Of a DNA stretch of 38,384 bases, positions 24,077 through 32,318 are shown piece by piece. Each line of letters begins with the position of its first letter. Position 1 is the first letter of the stretch. The notes under the pieces are model-generated. The model searched no databases. It was not told the DNA's origin and worked only from the letters and a program-made list of their open reading frames with translations. The stretch is from Clostridia bacterium (GTDB lineage Bacteria; Bacillota_A; Clostridia; Oscillospirales; CAG-272), in assembly GCA_017452945.1 (NCBI GenBank), contig JAFTLD010000018.1, positions 1-38,384 on the forward strand, given 5' to 3'. A program made the translations under genes and the position numbers.

Positions 24077-26380
24077 ATGAATATTTTTAAGCGAACGGTC
24101 AAGAATGCGTTCCGCACCGTCATATACAGCAGGCGGGAGTATGCGGGCTTTTTCCTTGCGCTTTTGGTGGTGCAAAGCATATTCTGGTCGCTGACGTTTT
24201 CGCTGGATACCAATAACATGATCGCAGAACGCACGGTCACCGATTCCTATTCGTATCACGTGGTCGTGCCTGATCTGACCAAAACGCAAACGGCTACCTT
24301 CAAAAATATGCTCAATGCGCAGTCTGCGGTGGACGATTCCTTTTATGAGGTCGAAATTGTGGACAAGGGCGAGGTCAGCGAGGGACACGTCACGCTCAAG
24401 GGCGGCAATATCGAGCGTAGCTTTTCAAAATTCCGCGATCGCTGTATGCTGCAGAGCTGGAGCTATTCCTTCACGCCGCTCTATACATATCAGACCGAAT
24501 ACGTCACACCGGGCGTGTGGAGATATGCGCTGATCTGCTTTTGCATGCTCTTTTTGTGCGCTGCGGTGCTGACCGTGCTTTATAATATCCGTATTGAAAA
24601 TCACCAGTTCCAATACGGCATTTATATGACCTGCGGTGCGGATTTCGGCATGCTGTTCCGTGTAGCCTTTTGGGAGCTATGTGCCATAGCGGTGTTGACG
24701 TTTGTTCCGTCTATGCTGCTCTCGGCAGTGATTATGCTGTGTGTGTATCTGCCGCAGGGAACTTTGTTCCACTTTGCGTGGTCCGCACCGCTTTGGGTGC
24801 TTTTGCTCAGTGCCGTGACCGTGCTTTTGGCGGTGTTTTTGCCTGTGCGTGCCATGAACGTTAAAACGCCCATGGCGCTGATCACCTCGCGCGATAATGC
24901 GGGCCTGGTTACTTCTCCGCGCCGCTCCTTCCGATTGGTAGGCAAACGCTTTCCGAGAGATTACGAGCTTGCCGGTATGTGGCGCTTGCGTAAATATTAT
25001 GTGCGCCTTGTCTGCTCGGCCGTGGCCTTTGCCTCGCTGTTTATCTCAGGGCTTTATATTGCGGATATGATCACCACCAAGCAACAGCTTGCCGTGGACG
25101 AGTTTACCTTGGCATACGGCACTATACCGGGCGAGGAGGTCTTGGACGAGGAAGGCAACGTGATCCGCCCCGTATACACCCATGATCAGGCGGACAGCAT
25201 GAACGACGACGTGCAATTCATGAGTGAAGCTCTTCGCGCCATGGATGGTGTAGCATACGTCAATGCGGATGAGCTTGTGCGTGCGGACGATCTGCTGGCG
25301 CATATGCTGATCAAAAAAGAGAATGCCAACGCTTACGGGGAATACGGTGTGCTCAGCGAGGGTGAGCGTGACGGATATGAGATTGCGACCAATTCCTATA
25401 AATATACCGCTGTGGACAAAGCATGGATCGACGGGGCGATTGCGTCCAGGCTTTACAGCTTTGAGGGAGATCCTTATGCCGTGCTGGAAAATCCGCACGC
25501 GATCATCATCAGCGAAAAGATCCTTGGTGCTTCGCGCTTTGATTTCTCGGTCGGGGATACCGTGTATTTTGCCTCGTACGTCAAGGGGCTGATCGCGGAT
25601 GAACGCATGTTTACGCGTCGCGACCAGATCCTTTTGCAGCAGCTGGAATCTTTCACTTTTGATTACGGTACCACAGGAGATTTTTCGGGTGAATACGTGG
25701 TATGTGCCGTGATCACCGAGGCACCCTCGGACAGCTATCTGACCGTGGGCATGCAGACCGATACCTACCGCGCGCTGACCGCGAAGGACGGTGCGCGTGA
25801 CGTGTTGACCGTGTATCTGGAGGACGGCCTGTCGCTTGCCAAGGCGGATGCGCTGGCAGCACAGATCGCAGACCTTGCAGAGGATTTTGCATGGAATTAC
25901 CGCAGAAACGGCGTGTTCTTTGACGATATGATCGCGGATGCGCGCAAGGATCACATGATCACAGCCGTGATCTCGGTATTTATTCTGATGATTTCTCCCT
26001 TGGTATGGTTCTTCTCTCAGCTTCTCTTTTATCATCGCAGAGAAGAGGAATTTTACATGCTGCGTGCCATGGGCGGCTTTGACCGTGAGATCAAGGGACT
26101 GCACCTGACGGCAGGCGCGGTGCTTTCGGTGGCTGCGTTCCTTGTCACGTTGGGTATGAGCTATTTGTTCAATTTCCTGCTGTATATTGCCATGAGCCGC
26201 ATTCTGCCAAGCCTTGGCATCGTGCAGGCGATCAATTATAATTATTATATGCCGCTCTGGGCGCTGGCGCTGTGTGCAGCCGTATCCGTTGCGTGCGGCT
26301 TTGTGTCCTGTATTGTTCCGTATTTGGTGTGGAAACGCCGCATCGATGCATCGGAAAAGCAGCAAAATAAGGAGGTTTGA
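24077..26380 (+). CDS. FtsX-like ABC transporter permease
   Basis: 767 residues. One membrane helix near residues 22-40 is followed by an extracellular part, then helices near 155-175, 195-230 and 235-260, another near 310-330, a large extracellular domain (about 335-620), and three C-terminal helices (about 633-655, 680-715, 735-758). The final helices with FYMLRAMGGFDREIKGLHL form the FtsX/MacB-type core; the overall plan recalls BceB-like peptide-sensing or -detoxifying permeases but is longer. It works with the ATPase encoded 2 nt downstream. The substrate could be an antimicrobial peptide or a lipoprotein. GGAG precedes the ATG. The lexA stop is 18 nt upstream, with no terminator between. 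Confidence 0.88.
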   Translation: MNIFKRTVKNAFRTVIYSRREYAGFFLALLVVQSIFWSLTFSLDTNNMIAERTVTDSYSYHVVVPDLTKTQTATFKNMLNAQSAVDDSFYEVEIVDKGEVSEGHVTLKGGNIERSFSKFRDRCMLQSWSYSFTPLYTYQTEYVTPGVWRYALICFCMLFLCAAVLTVLYNIRIENHQFQYGIYMTCGADFGMLFRVAFWELCAIAVLTFVPSMLLSAVIMLCVYLPQGTLFHFAWSAPLWVLLLSAVTVLLAVFLPVRAMNVKTPMALITSRDNAGLVTSPRRSFRLVGKRFPRDYELAGMWRLRKYYVRLVCSAVAFASLFISGLYIADMITTKQQLAVDEFTLAYGTIPGEEVLDEEGNVIRPVYTHDQADSMNDDVQFMSEALRAMDGVAYVNADELVRADDLLAHMLIKKENANAYGEYGVLSEGERDGYEIATNSYKYTAVDKAWIDGAIASRLYSFEGDPYAVLENPHAIIISEKILGASRFDFSVGDTVYFASYVKGLIADERMFTRRDQILLQQLESFTFDYGTTGDFSGEYVVCAVITEAPSDSYLTVGMQTDTYRALTAKDGARDVLTVYLEDGLSLAKADALAAQIADLAEDFAWNYRRNGVFFDDMIADARKDHMITAVISVFILMISPLVWFFSQLLFYHRREEEFYMLRAMGGFDREIKGLHLTAGAVLSVAAFLVTLGMSYLFNFLLYIAMSRILPSLGIVQAINYNYYMPLWALALCAAVSVACGFVSCIVPYLVWKRRIDASEKQQNKEV

Positions 26381-26382
26381 CC

Positions 26383-27096
26383 ATGGAAGACAGAAGAGTT
26401 GTTGTGGAAACGGTGGATCTGATCCGCCAATACAAGCAATATGACGAGGTGGTCAACGCGGTCAACCGCGTCAATCTGCGCGTGTATGAAGGGGAATTCG
26501 TCGCCATCATCGGTACCTCGGGCTCGGGTAAGTCCACGCTTTTGCACCTGATGGCGGGTCTTGACAGACCCAACGCGGGGAAGGTCATCATCCGAGGCAG
26601 GGAGATCACAGCCATGCCGCATGACGAGCTGGCGCGTTTTCGCGGCAATCATATCGGCATGGTGTTTCAGAGCCATAACCTGATCCAACAGTTTACTGCG
26701 CTGGAGAATATTCTGGTTCCCACGCTGATGTGCAATAAAGAGGATATTACTTACGAGGAAAATCTCAAAAAGCTGGTTGCATCGTTGGGGCTTGGTGACC
26801 GATTGCACCATCTGCCAAGCGAGCTTTCGGGTGGCCAGATGCAGCGCGTAGCCATTGCACGCGCGCTGATCAATCTGCCGCTGGTGGTGTTTGCCGATGA
26901 GCCGACGGGAAATTTGGACAGGGAAAACGCAGACGAGGTGCTGCAGCTGCTCCTTGAAACCAAGGAGCTGTTGGGGCAGACGCTGATCATGGTTACGCAC
27001 GATATGGAGATTGCCAAGCGTGCCGACCGCATTTTCCGTATGGATAACGGACAGATCATTTCTTCAATTGTCAATAAACGGGAGACGGACGAATGA
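26383..27096 (+). CDS. ABC transporter ATP-binding protein (MacB/LolD/BceA type)
   Basis: 237 residues. Walker A GTSGSGKST, Q-loop VFQSHNLI, signature LSGGQMQRVAIARAL, Walker B LVVFADEP and switch VTHDMEIAKRADRIFRM are all intact. The sequence type pairs with FtsX-like permeases, and the gene follows one directly. AAGGAGG (26369-26375), lying in the end of the permease gene, serves ATG 26383 with a 7-nt spacer; a TTG at 26377 is too close to it. Its stop overlaps the ATG of nrdG (27093), so the activase is co-transcribed with the transporter. Confidence 0.95.
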   Translation: MEDRRVVVETVDLIRQYKQYDEVVNAVNRVNLRVYEGEFVAIIGTSGSGKSTLLHLMAGLDRPNAGKVIIRGREITAMPHDELARFRGNHIGMVFQSHNLIQQFTALENILVPTLMCNKEDITYEENLKKLVASLGLGDRLHHLPSELSGGQMQRVAIARALINLPLVVFADEPTGNLDRENADEVLQLLLETKELLGQTLIMVTHDMEIAKRADRIFRMDNGQIISSIVNKRETDE

Positions 27097-27785
27097 ACAT
27101 TCAAGGATTTCAAAAGCTGACACTTTTAGATTACCCCGATCATATGGCTTGTACCGTGTTCACGGGCGGATGCAATATGCGCTGTCCCTTCTGCCATAAC
27201 GCAAGCCTTGTGCTGCGCCCGGGAGAAAATCCCGCATTCTTTGAGGAGGAGATCTATGCATTCCTGAAAAAACGACAGGGGATTTTGGACGGTGTGGCCA
27301 TCACGGGCGGAGAGCCGCTGTTGCAGCACGGTCTGGAGGAGTTCATCCTGCGCGTGCGAGAGCTTGGCTTTGCGGTCAAGCTGGATACCAACGGCTCGTA
27401 TCCCGACAGACTCGCAGCCCTGATAGAAAAGGGGATGCTGGATTACGTGGCGATGGATATCAAAAACAGCAGTGAGAAGTATGCAGAAACAGTTGGTGTT
27501 TCCAAGTTTGATATCGCCCCCATTGAGCAGAGCATCGCGCTTTTGCGCTCGTCAAGCGTGCCTTTTGAGTTCCGTACCACCGTGGTGCGCGAATTGCACA
27601 GCGCTGAGGATATCGAGGACATGGGCGTTTGGCTGAAAGGGGATCACGCACACTATCTGCAGGCCTTTATTGATTCGGGTGACCTGATCAAAGGGGGGCT
27701 TAGCGGATATGACAAAAAACAAATGCAGGATTTGGTCAATGTGCTAAAGGCTTACGTCCCTCGGGCGCAACTCAGAGGGGTATAA
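27093..27785 (+). CDS. nrdG: Anaerobic ribonucleotide reductase activating protein (radical SAM)
   Basis: 230 residues. The radical SAM motif C27-NMR-C31-PF-C34 binds the [4Fe-4S] cluster that cleaves S-adenosylmethionine; TGGEPLLQ is the SAM-binding GGE block. It resembles the longer NrdG type with QKLTLLDYPDHMACTVFTGGC at its start, common in Clostridia and archaea. It should generate the glycyl radical on NrdD, encoded 180 nt downstream. It ends the lexA-ABC operon by overlap (ATGA) with the ATPase gene, while nrdD has its own promoter with NrdR-like boxes. Expression of activase and reductase is therefore set by different signals, apart from read-through. Confidence 0.95.
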   Translation: MNIQGFQKLTLLDYPDHMACTVFTGGCNMRCPFCHNASLVLRPGENPAFFEEEIYAFLKKRQGILDGVAITGGEPLLQHGLEEFILRVRELGFAVKLDTNGSYPDRLAALIEKGMLDYVAMDIKNSSEKYAETVGVSKFDIAPIEQSIALLRSSSVPFEFRTTVVRELHSAEDIEDMGVWLKGDHAHYLQAFIDSGDLIKGGLSGYDKKQMQDLVNVLKAYVPRAQLRGV

Positions 27786-27793
27786 AATCGCGA

Positions 27794-27840
27794 CCACAAT
27801 ATATTGTGTTAAAATTTGAAAAAATAACAAAATATTGTGT
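27794..27840. promoter_or_regulatory. Two NrdR-box-like palindromes
   Basis: Box 1 centres on CACAATATATTGTG (27795-27808, perfect palindrome); box 2 is ACAAAATATTGT (27827-27838, one mismatch). Centres are 31 bp apart, three helical turns, as is usual for paired NrdR sites (16-bp boxes, consensus ACAC-WATATWTA-GTGT type). They lie just upstream of the nrdD -35. NrdR, the ATP/dATP-sensing repressor, is not encoded in this window. Confidence 0.8.
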
Positions 27841-27849
27841 CAAAAGGGG

Positions 27850-27878
27850 TTGACAAATAAGTCGACATATAGTATACT
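27850..27878 (+). promoter_or_regulatory. Promoter of nrdD-trxB
   Basis: -35 TTGACA (27850-27855), 17-bp spacer, -10 TATACT (27873-27878). Confidence 0.85.
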
Positions 27879-27922
27879 GTAAAAGCACCGCCTTCGGTGT
27901 TTTTACAGTATTTTATTTTTTT
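27876..27922 (+). terminator. Terminator-like hairpin at the start of the nrdD leader
   Basis: A 15-bp stem with CCTT loop (27876-27890 with 27895-27909, one G-U pair), followed by ATTTTATTTTTTT. Its left arm runs into the -10. It could terminate nrdG transcripts or attenuate or stabilise the nrdD message. Confidence 0.7.
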
Positions 27923-27963
27923 ACTGATATTTCAACATAAAATGACTAAAAAAGGAGAGAGCT

Positions 27964-30354
27964 ATGTACAAGGTATTAAAAAGAGACGGCAAGGTTACAG
28001 ATTTTAATTTGAGCAAGATTTCGGATGCGATCAAGATGGCGTTCGAGGCGCAGGAAAGACAGTTCCATCCCAGCGTGATCGACTTTTTGGCACTCAAGGT
28101 CACGGCAGACTTTGAGCCTAAGATCAAGGACGGTCTGATCGCTGTTGAGGATATTCAGGATAGCGTGGAAAACGTACTGGTACAGGGCGGTTACGGTGAC
28201 GTGGCCAAGGCATATATTCTCTATCGTAGACAGAGAGAGAAGATGCGTAACATGAAGTCCACGATCCTTGACTATAAGGATATCGTGGATAAGTACGTTA
28301 AGAATACCGACTGGAGAGTCAAAGAGAACTCCACCGTAACTTATTCGGTAGGCGGTCTGATCCTGTCCAACTCGGGTGCCATTACCGCAAACTACTGGTT
28401 GTCCGAGATCTATGACGACGAGATCGGCAACGCACACAGAAACGCGGATATCCACATCCACGACCTTTCTATGCTGACCGGTTATTGCGCAGGCTGGTCG
28501 CTCAAGCAGCTGATTCAGGAGGGCCTTGGCGGCGTGACCGGTAAGATCACCTCCGCACCCGCAAAGCATCTGGCAACCCTTTGCAACCAGATGGTCAACT
28601 TCCTCGGTATCATGCAGAACGAGTGGGCAGGCGCACAGGCGTTCTCCTCGTTTGATACCTATCTGGCACCCTTCGTCAAGGCTGACAATCTAACCTACGA
28701 TCAGGTCAAGAAGTGCATTGAGTCCTTCATTTACGGTGTCAATACGCCTTCCCGTTGGGGTACGCAGGCACCCTTCTCCAACATCACGCTTGACTGGACC
28801 GTTCCCGCAGACCTTGCTGAGCTGAACTGCATCGTAGGCGGTAAGGAAATGGATTTCAAGTATAAGGATTGTAAGGCAGAGATGGATATGGTCAACAAGG
28901 CCTTCATCGAAACCATGATCGAGGGCGATGCCCATGGCAGAGGCTTCCAGTATCCCATTCCCACATACTCCATTACCTCCAACTTTGACTGGTCCGAAAC
29001 CGAGAACAACAGACTCTTGTTCGAAATGACCGCAAAGTACGGCACTCCTTATTTCTCCAACTACATCAACAGCGATATGGAGCCCAGCGACGTGCGTTCC
29101 ATGTGCTGCAGACTGCGTCTTGACCTGCGTGAGCTGCGTAAGAAGTCGGGCGGCTTTTTCGGCTCGGGTGAGTCCACCGGTTCTATCGGTGTCGTCACCA
29201 TCAATATGCCCAGAATCGCTTATCTTGCAAAGGACGAGGAAGACTTCTACAAGCGCCTTGACCGCATCATGGACATCTCGGCAAGATCGCTTAAGATCAA
29301 GAGAACCGTCATTACCAAGCTGCTTGACGAGGGTCTGTACCCCTACACCAAGCGTTACCTTGGCACCTTCAATAACCACTTCTCGACCATTGGTCTGGTC
29401 GGTATGAACGAAGCGGGTCTGAATGCCCGTTGGATCGGTAAGGATATGACCCATACCGAAACGCAGGAATTCACCAAGCAGGTACTGGATCACATGAGAG
29501 AGCGCCTTTCCGACTATCAGGAGGAATACGGCGACCTGTACAACCTTGAGGCAACTCCCGCAGAGTCCACCTCTTACCGTCTTGCTAAGCACGACGTAGA
29601 GCGTTATCCCGATATCAAGACCGCAACCGAGAAGGGCGAAACACCTTACTACACCAACTCCTCTCACTTGCCCGTCAACTACACCACCGATATTTTCGAG
29701 GCACTGGACATTCAGGACGAGCTGCAGACACGTTATACCTCGGGTACCGTATTCCATGCATTCCTTGGCGAAAAGCTGCCCTCCTGGAAGGCTGCCGCAA
29801 CGCTTGTCAAGAAGATCGCAGAGAACTACAAGCTGCCTTATTATACCATGTCGCCCACCTATTCCGTATGCCGTACCCACGGTTATATTTCGGGTGAGCA
29901 GTATACATGCCCCGAGTGCGGTGCAGATACCGAGGTTTACAGCCGTATTACAGGTTATTACCGTCCCGTTAAGAACTGGAACGACGGTAAGGCTGCAGAG
30001 TTCGAGATGCGTAAGGAATACGACATCAAGAAGAGCATGGATAACTTCCAAGGACGTCTTGTCAAGGAAGAGGCTCCCGCAGAGCAAGCATGCACCTGCG
30101 AAAGCGAGAGCGGCAGCAAGCTGATCCTGTTCGCTACCAAGACCTGCCCCAACTGCAAGATGGCTTGCGTGTTCTTGGATAAGGCAGGACTTGCATACGA
30201 AAAGCTGTATGCAGAGGATAACGCAGACCTTGCGAAGACCTACGGCATCAAGCAGGCTCCCACGCTGGTGGTTGTACATGATGATGGCAGCTTTGAAACA
30301 GTTGCAAACGTTTCCAACATCCGTAAGTTTGTTGAGGAAACCGTAAAGGCATAA
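27964..30354 (+). CDS. nrdD: Anaerobic (class III) ribonucleoside-triphosphate reductase with C-terminal glutaredoxin-like domain
   Basis: 796 residues. Residues 3-90 are an ATP-cone allosteric domain (YKVLKRDGKVTDFNLSKI). The catalytic barrel follows, with RSMCCRLRLDLRELRKKSGG and TGSIGVVTINMPR. A four-Cys zinc site begins near 634 (SVCRTHGY, CPECGADTEVY), and the glycyl-radical Gly is in RITGY near 663. After a linker, residues 717-796 form a glutaredoxin/thioredoxin-like domain with CPNC (KTCPNCKMAC) and the cis-Pro block KQAPTLVVV. The enzyme makes dNTPs from NTPs without oxygen. Most relatives end soon after the glycyl loop, so the fused redoxin is notable. AAAGGAG precedes the ATG by 6 nt. 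trxB follows 32 nt downstream. Confidence 0.96.
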   Translation: MYKVLKRDGKVTDFNLSKISDAIKMAFEAQERQFHPSVIDFLALKVTADFEPKIKDGLIAVEDIQDSVENVLVQGGYGDVAKAYILYRRQREKMRNMKSTILDYKDIVDKYVKNTDWRVKENSTVTYSVGGLILSNSGAITANYWLSEIYDDEIGNAHRNADIHIHDLSMLTGYCAGWSLKQLIQEGLGGVTGKITSAPAKHLATLCNQMVNFLGIMQNEWAGAQAFSSFDTYLAPFVKADNLTYDQVKKCIESFIYGVNTPSRWGTQAPFSNITLDWTVPADLAELNCIVGGKEMDFKYKDCKAEMDMVNKAFIETMIEGDAHGRGFQYPIPTYSITSNFDWSETENNRLLFEMTAKYGTPYFSNYINSDMEPSDVRSMCCRLRLDLRELRKKSGGFFGSGESTGSIGVVTINMPRIAYLAKDEEDFYKRLDRIMDISARSLKIKRTVITKLLDEGLYPYTKRYLGTFNNHFSTIGLVGMNEAGLNARWIGKDMTHTETQEFTKQVLDHMRERLSDYQEEYGDLYNLEATPAESTSYRLAKHDVERYPDIKTATEKGETPYYTNSSHLPVNYTTDIFEALDIQDELQTRYTSGTVFHAFLGEKLPSWKAAATLVKKIAENYKLPYYTMSPTYSVCRTHGYISGEQYTCPECGADTEVYSRITGYYRPVKNWNDGKAAEFEMRKEYDIKKSMDNFQGRLVKEEAPAEQACTCESESGSKLILFATKTCPNCKMACVFLDKAGLAYEKLYAEDNADLAKTYGIKQAPTLVVVHDDGSFETVANVSNIRKFVEETVKA

Positions 30355-30386
30355 TTGATTTTTCATAATACATAAGGATTACGAAT

Positions 30387-31289
30387 ATGTATGATATTGT
30401 TGTAATCGGCGCAGGACCCGCGGGAATGACCGCGGCCCTGTATGCCGCAAGGGCAGATCGCAATGTGCTGCTACTGGAAAAGGAGAGCTTTGGCGGTCAG
30501 GTCGTTTTCTCTCCCAAAATTGAAAATTATCCCGGATTTATGCAAATGAGCGGTAACGAGTTTGCGGATAAGCTGGTTGAGCAGGTGCTTGAACAGGGCG
30601 TCACGGTAGAGCTGGACGAGGCTGTCGAGATCCGTGACGGCAAGATCAAAACCGTTGTTTGCGCTTCGGGTGCGGAATATGAGTGCGGTGCAGTGATCAT
30701 TGCAACGGGCTCACATCACCGCATGCTTGGTCTTGAGGAAGAGGAAAGATTTATCGGAAACGGCATTTCTTTTTGTGCCGTTTGTGACGGAGCTTTTTAT
30801 CAGGATCAGACCGTAGCCGTGATCGGTGGCGGAAACTCTGCTTTGCAAGAGGCTGTTCTGCTGTCGGATATCTGCAAAAAGGTGACCATCGTGCAGAATC
30901 TCGACTATTTGACGGGCGAGGGCAAGCTGGTATCCTTGCTTGCTAAGCGCGAGAACGTGGATTATATCTATGGCGCGACCGTGGAAAAATTCCTCGGTGA
31001 CGACGAGCTGACGGGAATGCTCTTAGATCAAAAGGGAACTAAGATCAGACTTGACGTGGACGGGGTGTTCGTTGCAATCGGCCAGGTACCGGTCAACGAC
31101 GCGTTTGCACCCGTAGCTGAATTGGATGCAAGAGGATACGTGATTTCGGGCGAGGATTGTCTGACCAAGACTCCCGGTGTGTTTGTGGCAGGCGATTGCC
31201 GCACCAAGAGCATCCGACAGATTACTACAGCCTGTGGCGATGGCGCAACTGCTGCCATGACCGCATGCAGATACTTGAATGATCAATAA
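30387..31289 (+). CDS. trxB: Thioredoxin reductase
   Basis: 300 residues, the standard low-molecular-weight TrxR length. FAD-binding GAGPAGMTAALYAAR is at the N-terminus; the redox-active pair is Cys130/Cys133 in FCAVCDGAF; NAD(P)H-binding GGGNSALQEA follows; the C-terminal GVFVAGDCRTK block binds FAD. It transfers electrons from NAD(P)H to a thioredoxin or glutaredoxin-like partner. The position directly after nrdD, whose C-terminus is such a partner, makes that domain its probable substrate. The binding loop after GGGNSA reads VQNLDYL, without the usual paired Arg of NADPH-specific enzymes, so NADH use is possible. AAGGA precedes the ATG. Confidence 0.95.
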   Translation: MYDIVVIGAGPAGMTAALYAARADRNVLLLEKESFGGQVVFSPKIENYPGFMQMSGNEFADKLVEQVLEQGVTVELDEAVEIRDGKIKTVVCASGAEYECGAVIIATGSHHRMLGLEEEERFIGNGISFCAVCDGAFYQDQTVAVIGGGNSALQEAVLLSDICKKVTIVQNLDYLTGEGKLVSLLAKRENVDYIYGATVEKFLGDDELTGMLLDQKGTKIRLDVDGVFVAIGQVPVNDAFAPVAELDARGYVISGEDCLTKTPGVFVAGDCRTKSIRQITTACGDGATAAMTACRYLNDQ

Positions 31290-31294
31290 AAGAC

Positions 31295-31310
31295 AAAAAG
31301 GGGTTGCGTC
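31295..31310. terminator. Left arm of split terminator stem
   Basis: The 16 bases at 31295-31310 pair with 31678-31693 (14 Watson-Crick pairs and two G-U pairs). They would form a bidirectional terminator between trxB and relE but are separated by the element. Confidence 0.7.
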
Positions 31311-31677
31311 CAAATGGGTGATGTCCTTATCGGAGAATAAAGTAAGGGTATAGGCATAGCCCAAGGCATTTGTATTACAAATGCGAAACTGGCAATAAAA
31401 ACAGAAGAGAGAGTAATGCGGCAGTAAATTTCCGTAAAACTCTCTCTTTTCTGCATTTTTATGAGTGGTATTCTTTGCTATCGCAAAGAGTGATATTATC
31501 CGGCTGCGCCTTGCAGTGATATTGTTCGGCTGTGCCTCACAGTGATATTCTATTCGCCTCTCAAACTCGCGAAGCGAATATCACTTGGACGAAGTCCAAA
31601 TATCACTACGCAGTAATATCACTCGCCCAAGGCGAATAGAACTGGCGTGATACTCCGTTAAGAGTATCACGCCAATT
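31311..31677 (-). mobile_element. Terminator-loop repeat element, copy 2 (inverted)
   Basis: 367 bp, the reverse-complement relative of 18778-19157. Both ends, the terminal 13-bp TGGCGTGATACTC hairpin (31643-31674) and the AGAGAGAG hairpin (about 31403-31447) are conserved. The middle is reorganised: octamers AGTGATAT/ATATCACT at 31489, 31515, 31541, 31578, 31600 and 31616, with a variant at 31464, are separated by other small stems (CTTTGCTATCGCAAAG, TTGGACGAAGTCCAA, CGCCCAAGGCG). No coding gene is credible. It sits between the arms of a different terminator than copy 1. Confidence 0.75.
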
Positions 31678-31693
31678 GACGCAGCCCTTTTTT
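31678..31693. terminator. Right arm of split terminator stem
   Basis: GACGCAGCCCTTTTTT, complementary to 31295-31310; six bases before the relE stop. Confidence 0.7.
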
Positions 31694-31698
31694 GACAA

Positions 31699-32016
31699 TT
31701 ATTTAATCCCCAACTGTGCGAGATAATCCTGCTCGCCTCTGAAAATGCGTATAACGCGTACCTCGTTGCCAACGATCTTATAAAAAGCAACATAAGTCTT
31801 TTTTATAGAAATAAACTTGTAGTTGTTTTGCTTGACAGTATAATTAGCCAAATTTGCACCCATATCGGGGAAGAGTTGCAGATTATCCAGTGCCGAATAT
31901 ATGACATTGGCTTGCTTTTGTGCAATGTCCTTGCCATCCTTCAAAACGTAATTGTAGATAGCTTCAATATCTTTCTGTGCCTGTGCTGAAATACGAAGCT
32001 TGTAATTCATAGACAT
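31699..32016 (-). CDS. RelE/ParE-family toxin of a type II toxin-antitoxin pair
   Basis: 105 residues. It has the RelE/ParE fold pattern: KLRISAQAQKDIEAIYNYV (helices 1-2), then NLQLFPDMGAN, a YKFISIKKTYVAFYKI strand pair, and VRVIRIFRGEQDY at the C-terminus. RelE-type toxins cut mRNA on the ribosome and ParE-type toxins poison gyrase; the residues here fit the YafQ/ParE border group, so the mode is undecided. The start codon overlaps the antitoxin stop by one base (TAATG), so it is translationally coupled; a second Met at 32010 is an alternative start. Confidence 0.9.
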   Translation of the reverse strand: MSMNYKLRISAQAQKDIEAIYNYVLKDGKDIAQKQANVIYSALDNLQLFPDMGANLANYTVKQNNYKFISIKKTYVAFYKIVGNEVRVIRIFRGEQDYLAQLGIK

Positions 32017-32291
32017 TATAATCCAAGACGTGCTTTGCTTTCGCTCAGATCAAGCCAGCCTTGCTCCTCTCCGGATCTTTCACCGAGTGACAGTTCTTCC
32101 ATCAGCTTCTTTTCGGCAAGTACTTTTTCAGGTACCTTGAGATCAAAGGGCAAGCCGCCGTGGAGCTCGATCTGCTTATAAAAAAGCTTGATCGCATCGG
32201 ATGAAGTGAGTCCGAGTTCTGCGAGAATGACATCAACGTTCTCTTTGAGGGTTGTATCCATTCTGGTATGAATAGTTGTTGTGTTAGCCAT
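32016..32291 (-). CDS. RelB/DinJ-family antitoxin
   Basis: 91 residues. The N-terminus (TTIHTRMDTTLKENVDVIL then LGLTSSDAIKLFYKQIEL) is the ribbon-helix-helix DNA-binding part of RelB/DinJ proteins; the C-terminus, with LSLGERSGEEQGWLDL, is a flexible toxin-binding tail. It neutralises the adjacent toxin and should repress the operon. The ATG at 32291 has GGAGG 7 nt upstream; the longer frame start at 32306 has none. Its promoter is perfect on the minus strand and carries a repeated ATTGTATCACA. Confidence 0.92.
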   Translation of the reverse strand: MANTTTIHTRMDTTLKENVDVILAELGLTSSDAIKLFYKQIELHGGLPFDLKVPEKVLAEKKLMEELSLGERSGEEQGWLDLSESKARLGL

Positions 32292-32318
32292 AATATCACC
32301 TCCCATACTATTGTCTTG

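Noticed and set aside
25046..26365. 439-codon ORF on the - strand
   Set aside because: Antisense to the FtsX-like permease, with unusual His/Arg/Gln-rich composition typical of shadow frames.
28690..30366. 558-codon ORF on the - strand
   Set aside because: Antisense to nrdD, whose family motifs are complete; the reverse frame has Cys/Val/Gly-rich, low-quality protein sequence.
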